Shown here in pieces: positions 1-8,322 of a stretch of 54,116 nucleotides of DNA. Below the pieces are notes generated by a model that saw nothing but the letters and a program-made list of their open reading frames with translations, made no database searches and was not told where the DNA came from. The DNA comes from Streptomyces harenosi (lineage in GTDB: Bacteria > Actinomycetota > Actinomycetes > Streptomycetales > Streptomycetaceae): assembly GCF_011008945.1 (NCBI RefSeq), contig NZ_WYCT01000008.1:1-54116 (forward strand), in the 5' to 3' direction. Numbering within the stretch: position 1 is the first letter of the stretch; every line of letters begins with the position of its first letter. The translations under genes and the position numbers were made by a program.

Positions 1-48
1 CCTCCGCACCTCCTCGCCCCCGTCCGCCCCGGCCGGTACGGCGAACAT
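1..48 (-). CDS. possible 5' end of a gene cut by the window edge
   Basis: An ATG on the minus strand opens a frame that stays open to the window edge (16 codons). Codons are GC-rich at third positions as in real genes here. No domain can be read from so short a piece and no strong ribosome binding site is visible, so this is only a possible gene start. Confidence 0.3.
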   Translation of the reverse strand, partial: MFAVPAGADGGEEVRR

Positions 49-158
49 GCGCCCGGTCACCGGTAGGCTGCGGCGGACACCGTCCGCGATGGCACGCGGA
101 CGGGCGAGCGGACCGCCCGGGCGGCGGGGCCCGCCGGACCGGGGGGCTGAGGCGCCGC

Positions 159-1376
159 TCACCGGGGCGCCGCGAAGGCCGTCCGGGGCAGCAGCAGCGG
201 GGTGGCGAGGATCAGCAGGCCCGCGACGGCGAGGGCGGTGCGCGGGCCGGTGGCGCCGGCAAGCAGGCCGGCGAGGACGGTGCAGAGCGCGATGGAGAGG
301 CCGTTGCCGATGGACCAGGCGGACAGGGTCCGGGCGACGCGTTCCCCGGGGATGTGTTCGAGCCGGTAGGTGGCCACGACGGGGTTGTACAGGCTCATGT
401 TGACGATGATGGCGAGTTCCAGGGCCATCACGAGCGCGAGTCCGGCGATGCCGGGCGGGACGAAGGCCAGGCCGATCAGCCAGACCGCGCGCAGGGTGCC
501 GGCGACCCGGAGGACCCGGGGCCGGCCGTACCGGGCCACGACCCGCTGGGCCAGGCGCGAGCCGATGAGCCCGCCGACGCAGGGGGCGGCGAAGGCCAGG
601 CCGTACTGCCAGGGCGGGAAGCCGAGGTCGCGCAGCAGGAGCACCGCCAGCAGCGGTTCGGTGGACATGATCAGTCCGGCGACGAGCACCTGGTTGGCGT
701 AGAGCGCGCGCAGGCCGGGGTGGGACAGGATGTGCCGCCAGCCGTCGAGCAGGTCACCGGCGCGGAGGCGGCTGCGGCCGGTGCGGCGCGGGCGTTCCTC
801 CCGGCCGCCCATCAGGGTGATGCCGAGCGCGGAGAGAAGGTGGCTGAGCGCGTCGGCCAGCACAGTGGTGACCGGCCCGAAGAGGCCGACCGCCGCGCCG
901 CCGAGCGGCGGGCCGAGGGCGGTGGAGCTCCATGTGGTGGACTCCAGCCGGGCATGGGCCACGAGCAGGTCGTCCGGCCGGACGACGGCCTTGAGGGTGG
1001 CGCCGCCGGCCGCGTTGAAGGTGATCTTGGCCGCGGCGACCACCGCCGAGACGACGAGCAGCTGGGCGAAGCCGATCCGGCCGAGGGCGTACGCGGCCGG
1101 GACGCTCAGCATGGCCGCGCACCGGACGAGGTCCATGGCGATCATCACGGGCCGCTTGCGGCGGTACTCCACCCAGGGCCCGAGCGGCAACGCGATCAGC
1201 GCGCCCACGGCCGGCCCCACGGCGGACAGCAGGGAGACCTCGGCCGGGCCGGCGTGCAGCACCACCACGGCGATCAGCGGGAAGGCGCCGAACCCCACTC
1301 CGGAGCCGTAGGCGCTGACCGCGTAGGCGGCCCACAGCCACCCGAACCGCCGCCCCAGACGCCGTCGCGCCGCCAT
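159..1376 (-). CDS. MFS transporter
   Basis: A 405-residue membrane protein with about 12 hydrophobic segments, of the major facilitator superfamily and closest in style to drug or metabolite exporters. The loop after TM2 carries the basic sequence EYRRKRPVM, the usual MFS motif A position. I chose the ATG at 1376 because GAGAGG lies 8-13 bases upstream; an in-frame upstream start at 1430 would add 18 arginine-rich residues ahead of the first helix. It is divergent from a methyltransferase, with an inverted repeat between them. The substrate cannot be told from sequence. Confidence 0.85.
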   Translation of the reverse strand: MAARRRLGRRFGWLWAAYAVSAYGSGVGFGAFPLIAVVVLHAGPAEVSLLSAVGPAVGALIALPLGPWVEYRRKRPVMIAMDLVRCAAMLSVPAAYALGRIGFAQLLVVSAVVAAAKITFNAAGGATLKAVVRPDDLLVAHARLESTTWSSTALGPPLGGAAVGLFGPVTTVLADALSHLLSALGITLMGGREERPRRTGRSRLRAGDLLDGWRHILSHPGLRALYANQVLVAGLIMSTEPLLAVLLLRDLGFPPWQYGLAFAAPCVGGLIGSRLAQRVVARYGRPRVLRVAGTLRAVWLIGLAFVPPGIAGLALVMALELAIIVNMSLYNPVVATYRLEHIPGERVARTLSAWSIGNGLSIALCTVLAGLLAGATGPRTALAVAGLLILATPLLLPRTAFAAPR

Positions 1377-1464
1377 GCCCGCCACCTCTCGTACGACCCC
1401 CCGTTGACGGCGTCCATCAAAGCGGGCCACGGCGGCCGGATTCCAACAACCGGTCTCCGGGCAG

Positions 1465-1483
1465 CCACAACCACAGGTTGTGG
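1465..1483. promoter_or_regulatory. 19-bp inverted repeat, candidate operator
   Basis: CCACAACC and GGTTGTGG form a perfect 8-bp inverted repeat around a 3-base centre. It lies between the divergent MFS and methyltransferase genes, so one regulator bound here could act on both. Size and symmetry suit a MerR- or TetR-type site; no such regulator gene is adjacent. Confidence 0.5.
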
Positions 1484-1600
1484 GAAGCGGGGGCGGGCGC
1501 CGCGGCTGCCGGACACCTGGCGCGATTCACCCGGCGGTCAGGGATGCGCCGTGCCGCGCGGGGGGAGACTCGCGGTAGGCCCGCCTCACGAGGAGGTCAC

Positions 1601-2281
1601 ATGCCGATCCGCTCGCTCCGCCCCCGTCCGGCGCCGCGGGACGCCGTGCACCATCCGCTGTCCGCCCGCTGCTACCACCGGATCAGTACGGCCGCCGAGA
1701 CCCGGATAGGCATGGGCGCCGTGCGGGAGGGGCTGCTGGCCGGGCTGTCCGGGCGGGTCATCGAGATCGGCGCGGGCAACGGGCTGAATTTCGCGCACTA
1801 CCCGGGCACGGTCGCGGAGGTCGTCGCCATCGAGCCGGAGCGGGTGCTGCGGCGGTCGGCGGTGGAGGCGGCCCTGCGCGCGGAGGTGCCCGTCGACGTG
1901 GTGCCGGGGGCGGCGGAGGCGCTGCCGGTCAAGAGCGAGGGGTTCGACGCGGTCGTGCTGTCGCTGGTGCTGTGCAGCGTGCGGGACGTGCCGCGGGCGC
2001 TCGCGGAGGCGCGGCGGGTGCTGCGGCCCGGCGGCGAGGTGCGGTTCTTCGAGCACGGCCGGGGCGGCGGCCCGGTCATGAGGGTCACCCAGCGGGCCCT
2101 GGACCGGACGGTGTGGCCGGCCCTGAGCGGCGGCTGCCACCTGTCCCGGGACCCGGTCGCCGCGCTGCGCGGGGCCGGGTTCGAGATCGGCCCCTACCGG
2201 CGCACCCTGATGCCGGAGCAGGGCCCGAGGCTGCCGGCGTCCTACTGTGTGACGGGCGTGGCCTGGCGGCCCGGCGCCTGA
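1601..2281 (+). CDS. class I SAM-dependent methyltransferase
   Basis: A 226-residue Rossmann-fold methyltransferase. Motif I reads VIEIGAGNGLNF at about residues 51-62, and the acidic residue after strand 2 is in AIEPE. The central part has the Methyltransf_11 pattern (FDAVVLSLVLCSV, then LRPGGEVRFFEH). The ATG at 1601 is preceded by AGGAGG at 1591. The small-molecule substrate is unknown; membership of the UbiE-like group is all the sequence supports. Confidence 0.88.
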   Translation: MPIRSLRPRPAPRDAVHHPLSARCYHRISTAAETRIGMGAVREGLLAGLSGRVIEIGAGNGLNFAHYPGTVAEVVAIEPERVLRRSAVEAALRAEVPVDVVPGAAEALPVKSEGFDAVVLSLVLCSVRDVPRALAEARRVLRPGGEVRFFEHGRGGGPVMRVTQRALDRTVWPALSGGCHLSRDPVAALRGAGFEIGPYRRTLMPEQGPRLPASYCVTGVAWRPGA

Positions 2282-2294
2282 GGCGGCGCGGCGG

Positions 2295-2669
2295 TCACAC
2301 GCACCACTGCCGCAGTTCCCGGGCGATGTCGTCGACGGACGCCTCGCCGTTGTGCACCAGCCGGGCCAGGTCGCGGACCTGCTCCGGGGAGGGTGCGACC
2401 TTCAGACCGCTGGCGACGAGGTAGGCGTAGGCGACGGCGGTGGCGAACAGCGCGTTGGACCGCTCCAGCGCCGGGACGCGGATCAGGAGCTGGAGCAGCG
2501 CGGCGGCGCGCGCGTGCGGGCTGTCGTAGACGGGGACGTCGATTATCTCCGCCTGATGGCGTGCGACGGCGGCGACGAGGGCGCCCCAGTCGGTGACCTG
2601 GGGGTCCCCGGGCATCTTCCGCTCGGCCAGCATCAGCAGCCAGGCGAGGTCGATTCTGAGGTGGTTCAA
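2295..2669 (-). CDS. Fic/Doc-like toxin component with degenerate active site
   Basis: A 124-residue, mostly helical protein resembling Doc-type Fic proteins in length and in its C-terminal half (SGLKV, then SPEQVRDLARLV and ASVDDIARELRQW). The position of the Fic motif HxFx(D/N)xNKR instead reads PALERSNALF, so the catalytic histidine and the NKR lysine and arginine are not there. The start is TTG, 4 bases after the antitoxin stop, which suggests translational coupling. It may be a pseudo-enzyme toxin or a regulator. The family resemblance is recalled rather than searched. Confidence 0.72.
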   Translation of the reverse strand: MNHLRIDLAWLLMLAERKMPGDPQVTDWGALVAAVARHQAEIIDVPVYDSPHARAAALLQLLIRVPALERSNALFATAVAYAYLVASGLKVAPSPEQVRDLARLVHNGEASVDDIARELRQWCV

Positions 2670-2673
2670 GGGA

Positions 2674-2907
2674 TCAGCGGCCGCCCTCGCCCGCCTCCTC
2701 GGCGAACGCCTTGTCGGCGAACACCTTTTCGTACTGCCGCATGAAGTCCGCGGCGGCCTCCACGAAGGTGTGGCCCACCTCGCCGACGTCGCGGCGGACC
2801 AGCTCCTCGATGTAGCGGTTGACGCTCATGCCGCGGGCCAGCGCGCGCTCGCGCGCGGCTCGGGCGGTGTCCTCGTCCACCCGCACGTTCAGCTGGGTCT
2901 TCGCCAT
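2674..2907 (-). CDS. ribbon-helix-helix antitoxin
   Basis: A 77-residue protein starting with a typical RHH DNA-binding strand and helices (QLNVRVDEDTARAARERAL, then MSVNRYIEELVRR), followed by a short tail that would bind the toxin. It is the first gene of a two-gene unit with the Fic-like protein. The ATG has no Shine-Dalgarno sequence but sits exactly 6 bases after a -10 element, so the transcript is probably leaderless. A repeat of GCTAGC in the promoter suggests autorepression, as is usual for RHH antitoxins. Confidence 0.82.
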   Translation of the reverse strand: MAKTQLNVRVDEDTARAARERALARGMSVNRYIEELVRRDVGEVGHTFVEAAADFMRQYEKVFADKAFAEEAGEGGR

Positions 2908-2913
2908 GCCTCG

Positions 2914-2943
2914 ACGCTAGCGCTCCGCCGCTAGCAGCGGCAA
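2914..2943 (-). promoter_or_regulatory. antitoxin promoter with paired GCTAGC operator
   Basis: On the minus strand TTGCCG (2938-2943), an 18-bp spacer and TAGCGT (2914-2919) form a promoter placing the start of transcription at the antitoxin ATG. Two GCTAGC palindromes at 2916-2921 and 2930-2935, 14 bp apart, lie in the spacer and over the -10, where a bound RHH dimer pair would block polymerase. Confidence 0.65.
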
Positions 2944-3062
2944 GGCCGCCGCGACCGCACGCGCGCCGCGACCGCCGTACTGTGTGAGACGGACCACTGA
3001 AGGACCACCTCGTCCGCGGACGGGACACGGACGTCCCCGCACCGCCGAGCCAGGAGGCACCC

Positions 3063-3887
3063 TTGCCCGCACCTGCCGCGGAGCACGTCCCGGGGCCCGC
3101 GCCGGCCGGCCCCTTCGCGGCGCGCGCCCGGGGCCTGACCAAGGCGTACGGCGCGGGCGAGACGACGGTGCTCGCCCTGGACGCGGTGGACGTCGACATC
3201 GTGCGGGGCCGGTTCACCGCGGTGATGGGGCCCTCGGGTTCCGGCAAGTCCACGCTGATGCACTGCCTGGCGGGGCTGGACACCGTCTCGGCCGGGCGGG
3301 TGTGGCTCGGGGAGACGGAGATCACCGGGCTGAAGGACCGGGAGCTGACCCGGCTGCGCCGGGACCGGGTCGGGTTCATGTTCCAGTCGTTCAATCTGGT
3401 CCCGACCCTGAACGCGCTGGAGAACATCACCCTGCCGCTGGACATCGCGGGCCGGCGGGCCGACCCGCGGTGGCTCGACCGGGTCGTCGGCACGCTGGGC
3501 CTGCGCGACCGGCTCGGCCACCGGCCCGCGCAGTTGTCCGGCGGCCAGCAGCAGCGGGTGGCCTGCGCCCGGGCGCTGGTCTCCCGGCCCGAGCTGATCT
3601 TCGCGGACGAGCCGACCGGCAATCTCGACTCGCGGGCCGGGCGGGAGGTCCTGGGCTTTCTGCGCGGGGCCGTCGACGACCTGGGGCAGACGGTGGTCAT
3701 GGTCACCCACGACCCGGGCGCCGCGGCCTGCTCCGACGCGGTGCTGTTCCTCGCGGACGGGCGGATCGTGGACCGGCTGGAACGGCCGACGGCGCGGGCG
3801 GTGCTGGACCGGATGAAGCGCCTCGACACCGGGTGCGGACCGTCCGGCGAGTGCGGCGGGCCCGCGCCGGGACCGGAGAGGGGCTGA
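3063..3887 (+). CDS. ABC transporter ATP-binding protein (MacB/LolD type)
   Basis: A 274-residue ATPase with all expected motifs: Walker A GPSGSGKST (56-64), Q-loop glutamine at 108, signature LSGGQQQR (158-165), Walker B LIFADEPT (178-185) and H-loop histidine at 216. The EPTGNLDS sequence is typical of ATPases paired with FtsX-type permeases. Start is TTG with AGGAGG 5 bases upstream. Only 3 bases separate its stop from the permease start. The first 20 residues are an alanine/proline-rich extension. Confidence 0.93.
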   Translation: MPAPAAEHVPGPAPAGPFAARARGLTKAYGAGETTVLALDAVDVDIVRGRFTAVMGPSGSGKSTLMHCLAGLDTVSAGRVWLGETEITGLKDRELTRLRRDRVGFMFQSFNLVPTLNALENITLPLDIAGRRADPRWLDRVVGTLGLRDRLGHRPAQLSGGQQQRVACARALVSRPELIFADEPTGNLDSRAGREVLGFLRGAVDDLGQTVVMVTHDPGAAACSDAVLFLADGRIVDRLERPTARAVLDRMKRLDTGCGPSGECGGPAPGPERG

Positions 3888-3890
3888 GCC

Positions 3891-6458
3891 ATGCTCAGGG
3901 CGACGCTGCGGAGCTTCCTGGCGCACAAGGGCCGGCTGCTGATGTCGGGGCTGGCCGTGGTGCTGTCGGTGGCGTTCGTCGCGGGCAGCCTGATCTTCTC
4001 CGCCACCCTCGACCGCACCTTCGGCCGGCTCTTCGCCTCGACCGCCGCCGATGTGACCGTCCGTCCCGCGGAAAACCTGGACGAGTCCCGCCCCTCCGGC
4101 CGGATCGCCACCCTGCCGGCCGCGCTCGCCGACCGCGTGGCCGGCCTCGGCCAGGTCGCGGCCGCCCGGGTGGACGTCGAGGCCGGGAACATCACCGTCG
4201 TCGACGCCCGGCGCCGGCCGGTCAGCCCCACCACCGGTGCCCCCACCACCGGCGCCAACTGGGACCCGGCCGGGCACCGCACCGTCGAGCTCGGCTCCGG
4301 TCACCCCCCGCGCGGGCCGGGACAGGCGGTGCTCGACGAGGTGACCGCCGACCGCGCGGACGTACGGATCGGCGACACCCTCACCGTGATCGCCGCGCCG
4401 GGCTCCTTCCGGGTCGAGGTCGTCGGCATCGCCGCCTTCACCGCCGCCAACCCCGGCACCGCGCTGCTCTTCCTGGACACCCCGGCCGCGCAGGAGCGGC
4501 TGCTGGGCGACGCCCGCGCCGCGACCGGCATCTCCGTCGACGCCGCGGACGGCGTGGACGCCGGGCAGCTCAAGCGGCGGGTGGCCGACGCGCTGGGCCC
4601 GAACGCCTACACCTACCGGACCGCCGCCGAGCAGGCCGAGTCCGACGTCCAGCGGCTGGGCGGCTTCCTCGACGTCCTGAAGTGGGTCATGCTCGGCTTC
4701 GCCGGGGTCGCGGTCCTCGTCGGCGTCTTCCTGATCGTCAACACCTTCTCGATGCTGATCGCCCAGCGCACCCGCGAGCTGGGCCTGCTGCGCGCGCTGG
4801 GCGCCGACCGGCGCCAGGTCCGCCGGTCGGTGCTCACCGAGGCGCTGCTGCTCGGCGTGGCCGGCGCCACGCTGGGGCTGGCCGGGGGTGCCGGGCTGGC
4901 CGCCGGGCTGATCCGGGTGATGAACGCGATCGGCATGCACATCCGCGCCACCGACATGGTGATCGGCTGGACGGTCCCGGTCGCCGGGTACGCCGTCGGC
5001 CTCGGCGTGACGTTCGTGGCGGCGTACCTCCCGGCCCGCAGGGCCGCGGCCGTCTCCCCGATGGCGGCGATCGCGGAGACCGAGGCCGCCGGCACCGGCC
5101 GGCCGCTGCGGACGCGGGCACGGGCGGGCGCGGTGGCCGGGGCGGCGGGCGCCGCCGCGCTCGCCGGGTGCGCCGCCTCCTCGCCGGCCGGCCGGGCGGC
5201 GGGGCTGCTCGGGGCCGGTGTCGCCCTGACGCTCGTCGCCGCCGTGGTCGCGGGCCCGTTGCTGGTGCGGCCGGTGATCCGGGTCCTCGGCGCGTCCTTC
5301 CCCGCCCTGTTCGGCGCCGTCGGCCTGCTGAGCCGGCGCAACGCCCTGCGCAATCCGCGCCGCACCGGCGCCACCGCCGCCGCGCTGATGGTGGGGATCG
5401 CCCTGGCCGTGGGGCTGTCGGTGGCCGGCGCCTCGATCACCGCGTCCTTCGACCGGCAGATCGACCGGACGCTGGGGTCGGACTTCGTCGTGCGCCACGG
5501 CAACTCCGCGCCGTTCCCGCGCGAGGTGACCGACGCGGTGCGCCGGGCGCCCGGCGCGGGGCTCGTCGTACCGGCGCGGTACGCCCCGGTCGCGGTGCGG
5601 CTGCCGGACGGCGAGCGGGTGGCGACGACCGCCACGGCCTACGGCCCGGGGCTCGACGAGGTCGCCGACATCGACTACGCGCACGGGGACGGCCGGGCCG
5701 CGCTCGCGCCGGGACGGCTCGCGATGGACGCGCGGTTCGCCCGGGAGCACGGCGTACGCGTGGGCGGCACGGTCCGTGTCGAGTTCCAGGACGGGCGCAC
5801 CGCCGCGCTGGCCGTGGGCGCCCTGACCGGCCGGGAGTCCGCCGAGAGGTTCCGCGCGCCGGGCGGGCTGTTCTTCGGGCTGGCCACGCTGGAGCGGTAC
5901 GCGCCGGGCGGCCAGGACGCCGTGCTGTACGTCGACGCCGCGCCCGGCACGGGCGACGACGAGCTGCGGGCCGCTCTGGAGCGGTCGCTCGCCCCGTACC
6001 CGCATGTGCAGGTGCGCGACCTGGCCGGTTACAAGGAGCTGGTACGCGACCAGATCGCCGTGCTGCTGTACCTCGTGTACGCGCTGCTGGGGCTGGCGAT
6101 CGTCATCGCGGTCCTCGGTGTGGTGAACACGCTCGCGCTGTCGGTGGTGGAACGCACCCGGGAGATCGGGCTGCTGCGGGCGATCGGGCTGTCCCGGCGC
6201 CTGCTGCGGCGGATGATCCGGCTGGAGTCGGTGGTGATCGCGGTCTTCGGTGCGGTGCTGGGCCTGGCGCTGGGCCTGGTGTGGGGCGTGTGCACCCAGC
6301 GGGTGCTGGCCCTGGAGGGCATGACGGTACTGGCCGTTCCGTGGGACACGGTCGTCGCGGTGGCGCTCGGCTCGGTGGCGGTGGGGATCGTGGCGGCGCT
6401 GCTGCCCGCCTCGCGTGCCTCGCGCATGAATGTGCTGGCGGCCGTCGCGCACGAGTGA
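3891..6458 (+). CDS. FtsX-family ABC transporter permease
   Basis: An 855-residue permease with two FtsX-like modules. A first helix at about residues 18-40 precedes an extracytoplasmic domain; a helix cluster begins near 260 with the conserved RTRELGLLRALGA motif; the second half repeats the plan and ends near 725-850 with ERTREIGLLRAIGLS. This is the large actinobacterial form, working with the upstream ATPase as a MacB-like mechanotransmission or export system. The substrate, perhaps a peptide, lipid or drug, cannot be inferred. Confidence 0.92.
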   Translation: MLRATLRSFLAHKGRLLMSGLAVVLSVAFVAGSLIFSATLDRTFGRLFASTAADVTVRPAENLDESRPSGRIATLPAALADRVAGLGQVAAARVDVEAGNITVVDARRRPVSPTTGAPTTGANWDPAGHRTVELGSGHPPRGPGQAVLDEVTADRADVRIGDTLTVIAAPGSFRVEVVGIAAFTAANPGTALLFLDTPAAQERLLGDARAATGISVDAADGVDAGQLKRRVADALGPNAYTYRTAAEQAESDVQRLGGFLDVLKWVMLGFAGVAVLVGVFLIVNTFSMLIAQRTRELGLLRALGADRRQVRRSVLTEALLLGVAGATLGLAGGAGLAAGLIRVMNAIGMHIRATDMVIGWTVPVAGYAVGLGVTFVAAYLPARRAAAVSPMAAIAETEAAGTGRPLRTRARAGAVAGAAGAAALAGCAASSPAGRAAGLLGAGVALTLVAAVVAGPLLVRPVIRVLGASFPALFGAVGLLSRRNALRNPRRTGATAAALMVGIALAVGLSVAGASITASFDRQIDRTLGSDFVVRHGNSAPFPREVTDAVRRAPGAGLVVPARYAPVAVRLPDGERVATTATAYGPGLDEVADIDYAHGDGRAALAPGRLAMDARFAREHGVRVGGTVRVEFQDGRTAALAVGALTGRESAERFRAPGGLFFGLATLERYAPGGQDAVLYVDAAPGTGDDELRAALERSLAPYPHVQVRDLAGYKELVRDQIAVLLYLVYALLGLAIVIAVLGVVNTLALSVVERTREIGLLRAIGLSRRLLRRMIRLESVVIAVFGAVLGLALGLVWGVCTQRVLALEGMTVLAVPWDTVVAVALGSVAVGIVAALLPASRASRMNVLAAVAHE

Positions 6459-6505
6459 TTGACTCGCCGGCGTCCCTGAAGTGCCGTGACACAGCAGGAG
6501 AGTTG

Positions 6506-7396
6506 ATGGTGCGTTCGTTCCGTTTCGGCGTCAACCTGGTGACCCCCGCACCGGAGAGGGAGTGGCGGGCCAAGTGCCGCCGGGCCGAGGAGCTGGGGTA
6601 CGACGTGATCCTGGTCCCCGACCACCTGGGCATGGCGGCGCCCTTCCCGGCCCTGGTGGCGGCGGCCGAGGCGACCGAGCGCCCGCGGCTGGGCACGTTC
6701 GTCCTCAACGCCGGTTTCTGGAACCCGGCTCTGCTGGCCCGTGAGGTGGCGACGGCGGACGCGCTGACCGGCGGGCGCCTGGAGCTGGGGCTCGGCACCG
6801 GCTATGTGCGGGCGGAGCACGAGGCGGCCGGGCTGCCGTTCGGCTCCCCGCGCGAACGCGTCGACCACCTGCGGCGCACGGTGGAGGAGCTGGCCGGGCT
6901 GCTCGGCTCACCGGAACACCGGCCGCAGCCGGTGCAGCGGCCCCGGGTGCCGCTGCTGATCGGCGGCAACGGCGACCGGATGCTGCGGCTGACCGCCGAG
7001 CACGCCGACATCGCGGCCTTCACCGGCGCCCGGAGCGTGCCGGGCAGCGCCACCGGGCAGCTCGCCCCGATCACGGCGGAGGAGCTCGACGAGCGGGTGG
7101 CCCGGTACCGGGAGCTGGCCGCGGGCCGCGCGGAACCCGCGGAGCTCAACCTGCTCGTGCAGCAGGTCGTCATCACCGAGGACCGCGAGGCGGCGGTGCG
7201 GCCCTTCCTCGAGCTGGTGCCGCACCTGACCGCCGCGCAAGTGCTGGAGCTGCCGATCGTGCTGGTGGGGACCGTGGAGGAGATCACCGCGCAGGTACGG
7301 GCCCAGCGGGAGCGGTACGGGTTCACGTACCTGACCGTGCTGGAGCCGTGCATGGAGGTGTTCGCCCCGGTCATGGCGGCCCTGCGCGAGTCCTGA
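6506..7396 (+). CDS. LLM class F420-dependent oxidoreductase
   Basis: A 296-residue luciferase-like TIM-barrel oxidoreductase. Diagnostic stretches are RAEELGYDVILVPDHLG near the start, the LTGGRLELGLGTGY region at about residues 90-105, and LLIGGNGDRMLRL at about 150. The length and style fit the F420-using branch, so a flavin-like deazaflavin hydride transfer is likely. The ATG at 6506 has AGGAG 5 bases upstream. It follows the permease by 47 bases in the same direction and may be cotranscribed. The upstream frame is open back through the ABC genes but only as a shadow. Confidence 0.88.
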   Translation: MVRSFRFGVNLVTPAPEREWRAKCRRAEELGYDVILVPDHLGMAAPFPALVAAAEATERPRLGTFVLNAGFWNPALLAREVATADALTGGRLELGLGTGYVRAEHEAAGLPFGSPRERVDHLRRTVEELAGLLGSPEHRPQPVQRPRVPLLIGGNGDRMLRLTAEHADIAAFTGARSVPGSATGQLAPITAEELDERVARYRELAAGRAEPAELNLLVQQVVITEDREAAVRPFLELVPHLTAAQVLELPIVLVGTVEEITAQVRAQRERYGFTYLTVLEPCMEVFAPVMAALRES

Positions 7397-7420
7397 GTGT
7401 CCGCATGGCGGAAGAGCCGT

Positions 7421-7439
7421 CCCGCCGCACGGCGGCGGG
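7421..7439 (+). terminator. short hairpin after the LLM oxidoreductase
   Basis: CCCGCCG and CGGCGGG form a 7-bp stem with a 5-base loop, 25 bases after the oxidoreductase stop. There is no T-run, which is usual for this kind of genome. Confidence 0.4.
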
Positions 7440-7442
7440 TGG

Positions 7443-7448
7443 TGTCAT
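7443..7448 (+). promoter_or_regulatory. candidate -10 for leaderless GNAT gene
   Basis: TGTCAT ends 6 bases before the GNAT ATG, the same spacing seen at other start codons in this window that lack a ribosome binding site. The match to TATAAT is moderate (4 of 6). Confidence 0.35.
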
Positions 7449-7454
7449 CGGGCC

Positions 7455-7880
7455 ATGACGGATCTGCGGATACGGGCCGCCGGGCCCGATGACCTGGACG
7501 GTGTGCTGGCCTTCTGGAAGACGGCCGCCGAGGGGACCAGCATCAGCGACGACCGGGACGGTGTGGAGCGGCTGGTGGCCCGGGACCCCGATGCCCTGAT
7601 CCTGGCCGAGCGGGACGGCGAGCTGGTCGGCACGGTGATCGCGGGCTTCGACGGCTGGCGCTGCCACCTGTACCGGCTGGCGGTGCGCCCGGACCGGCGC
7701 CGCCAGGGCATCGCCTCGGCCCTGCTCGCCGCGGCGGAGGAGCGGTTCGTACGGCTCGGGGGGCGCCGCGGGGACGCGATGGTGCTGGTGCGCAACGAGC
7801 AGGGGCAGCGGGCCTGGCGGGCCGCCGGGTACGCGCCCGAGGAGCGGTGGCGGCGCTGGGTGAAGCACCTGACGCCCTGA
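7455..7880 (+). CDS. GNAT family N-acetyltransferase
   Basis: A 141-residue single-domain GCN5-related acetyltransferase. The acetyl-CoA pyrophosphate loop is visible as RPDRRRQGIASAL (about residues 77-89), after the beta-4 strand CHLYRLAV. The C-terminal RNEQGQRAWRAAGYAPEER is the usual helix alpha-4/beta-7 region. The acceptor substrate is unknown. The gene ends just before a strong bidirectional terminator shared with the convergent gene. Confidence 0.9.
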   Translation: MTDLRIRAAGPDDLDGVLAFWKTAAEGTSISDDRDGVERLVARDPDALILAERDGELVGTVIAGFDGWRCHLYRLAVRPDRRRQGIASALLAAAEERFVRLGGRRGDAMVLVRNEQGQRAWRAAGYAPEERWRRWVKHLTP

Positions 7881-7888
7881 ACTGCGCG

Positions 7889-7931
7889 CGGGCGCGCCAC
7901 CGCCCCCGGTGGGGAGGCGGTGGCGCGCCCG
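7889..7931. terminator. strong bidirectional terminator hairpin
   Basis: A perfect 16-bp stem (7889-7904 with 7916-7931) and an 11-base loop lie between the convergent GNAT and small membrane protein genes. Confidence 0.85.
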
Positions 7932-7962
7932 GCGGGACCGCGTCAGCCCGGCGGCCCGTGCC

Positions 7963-8313
7963 TCACGGCAGGGCCGCGATGCCCGCGGCGGCTCCGCCCG
8001 CGACGGCGAGCGCCACGGGCAGCCAGCGGGACCGGGTCAGGCCGGTCAGGGCCTGCGCCGCGAGGGTGGGCAGGAGCAGTCCGCCCAGTCCCCGGACCAG
8101 CGGGTCGCCGCCGGGGCGCACGGCGAGGTATCCGGCCAGCGTTCCGGCGAGCGCCGCGAGCAGGTGCAGGTACGGCATGCCCTCCCCGAGCAGGGGCCAC
8201 CCGCGGCGGTCCGGCGCTCCGGCGCCGGAGCGCCGGCGGCGGGTCACGAGGTACCCGGCGATCACCGCGCACTGCACGGCGGCCGCGATCAGGAAGATCC
8301 ACATGAGCGACAC
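7963..8313 (-). CDS. small membrane protein, possible immunity protein
   Basis: A 116-residue protein with four predicted membrane segments (about 4-23, 46-65, 74-92, 96-115) and a basic loop RRRRSGAGAPDRR after the first. No known family is recognised. It begins 9 bases after the stop of the large secreted protein upstream on the same strand, so the two are almost surely cotranscribed. GTG at 8313 is used here; the ATG at 8304, with GGGGAG at the right distance, is an alternative. Its position just behind a protein with a variable-looking cationic tip suggests, but does not show, an immunity role. Confidence 0.7.
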   Translation of the reverse strand: MSLMWIFLIAAAVQCAVIAGYLVTRRRRSGAGAPDRRGWPLLGEGMPYLHLLAALAGTLAGYLAVRPGGDPLVRGLGGLLLPTLAAQALTGLTRSRWLPVALAVAGGAAAGIAALP

Positions 8314-8322
8314 TCCCCGCGG

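Noticed and set aside
2931..6452. Very long open frame on the minus strand opposite the ABC transporter genes
   Set aside because: It is antisense to two well-defined ABC genes, has no domain, and is rich in His, Arg, Gln and Pro as expected for a high-GC shadow frame.
2984..7396. Apparent single frame joining the ABC region to the LLM oxidoreductase
   Set aside because: Only the part from 6506 has protein-like sequence; the rest is an off-frame reading of the ATPase and permease.
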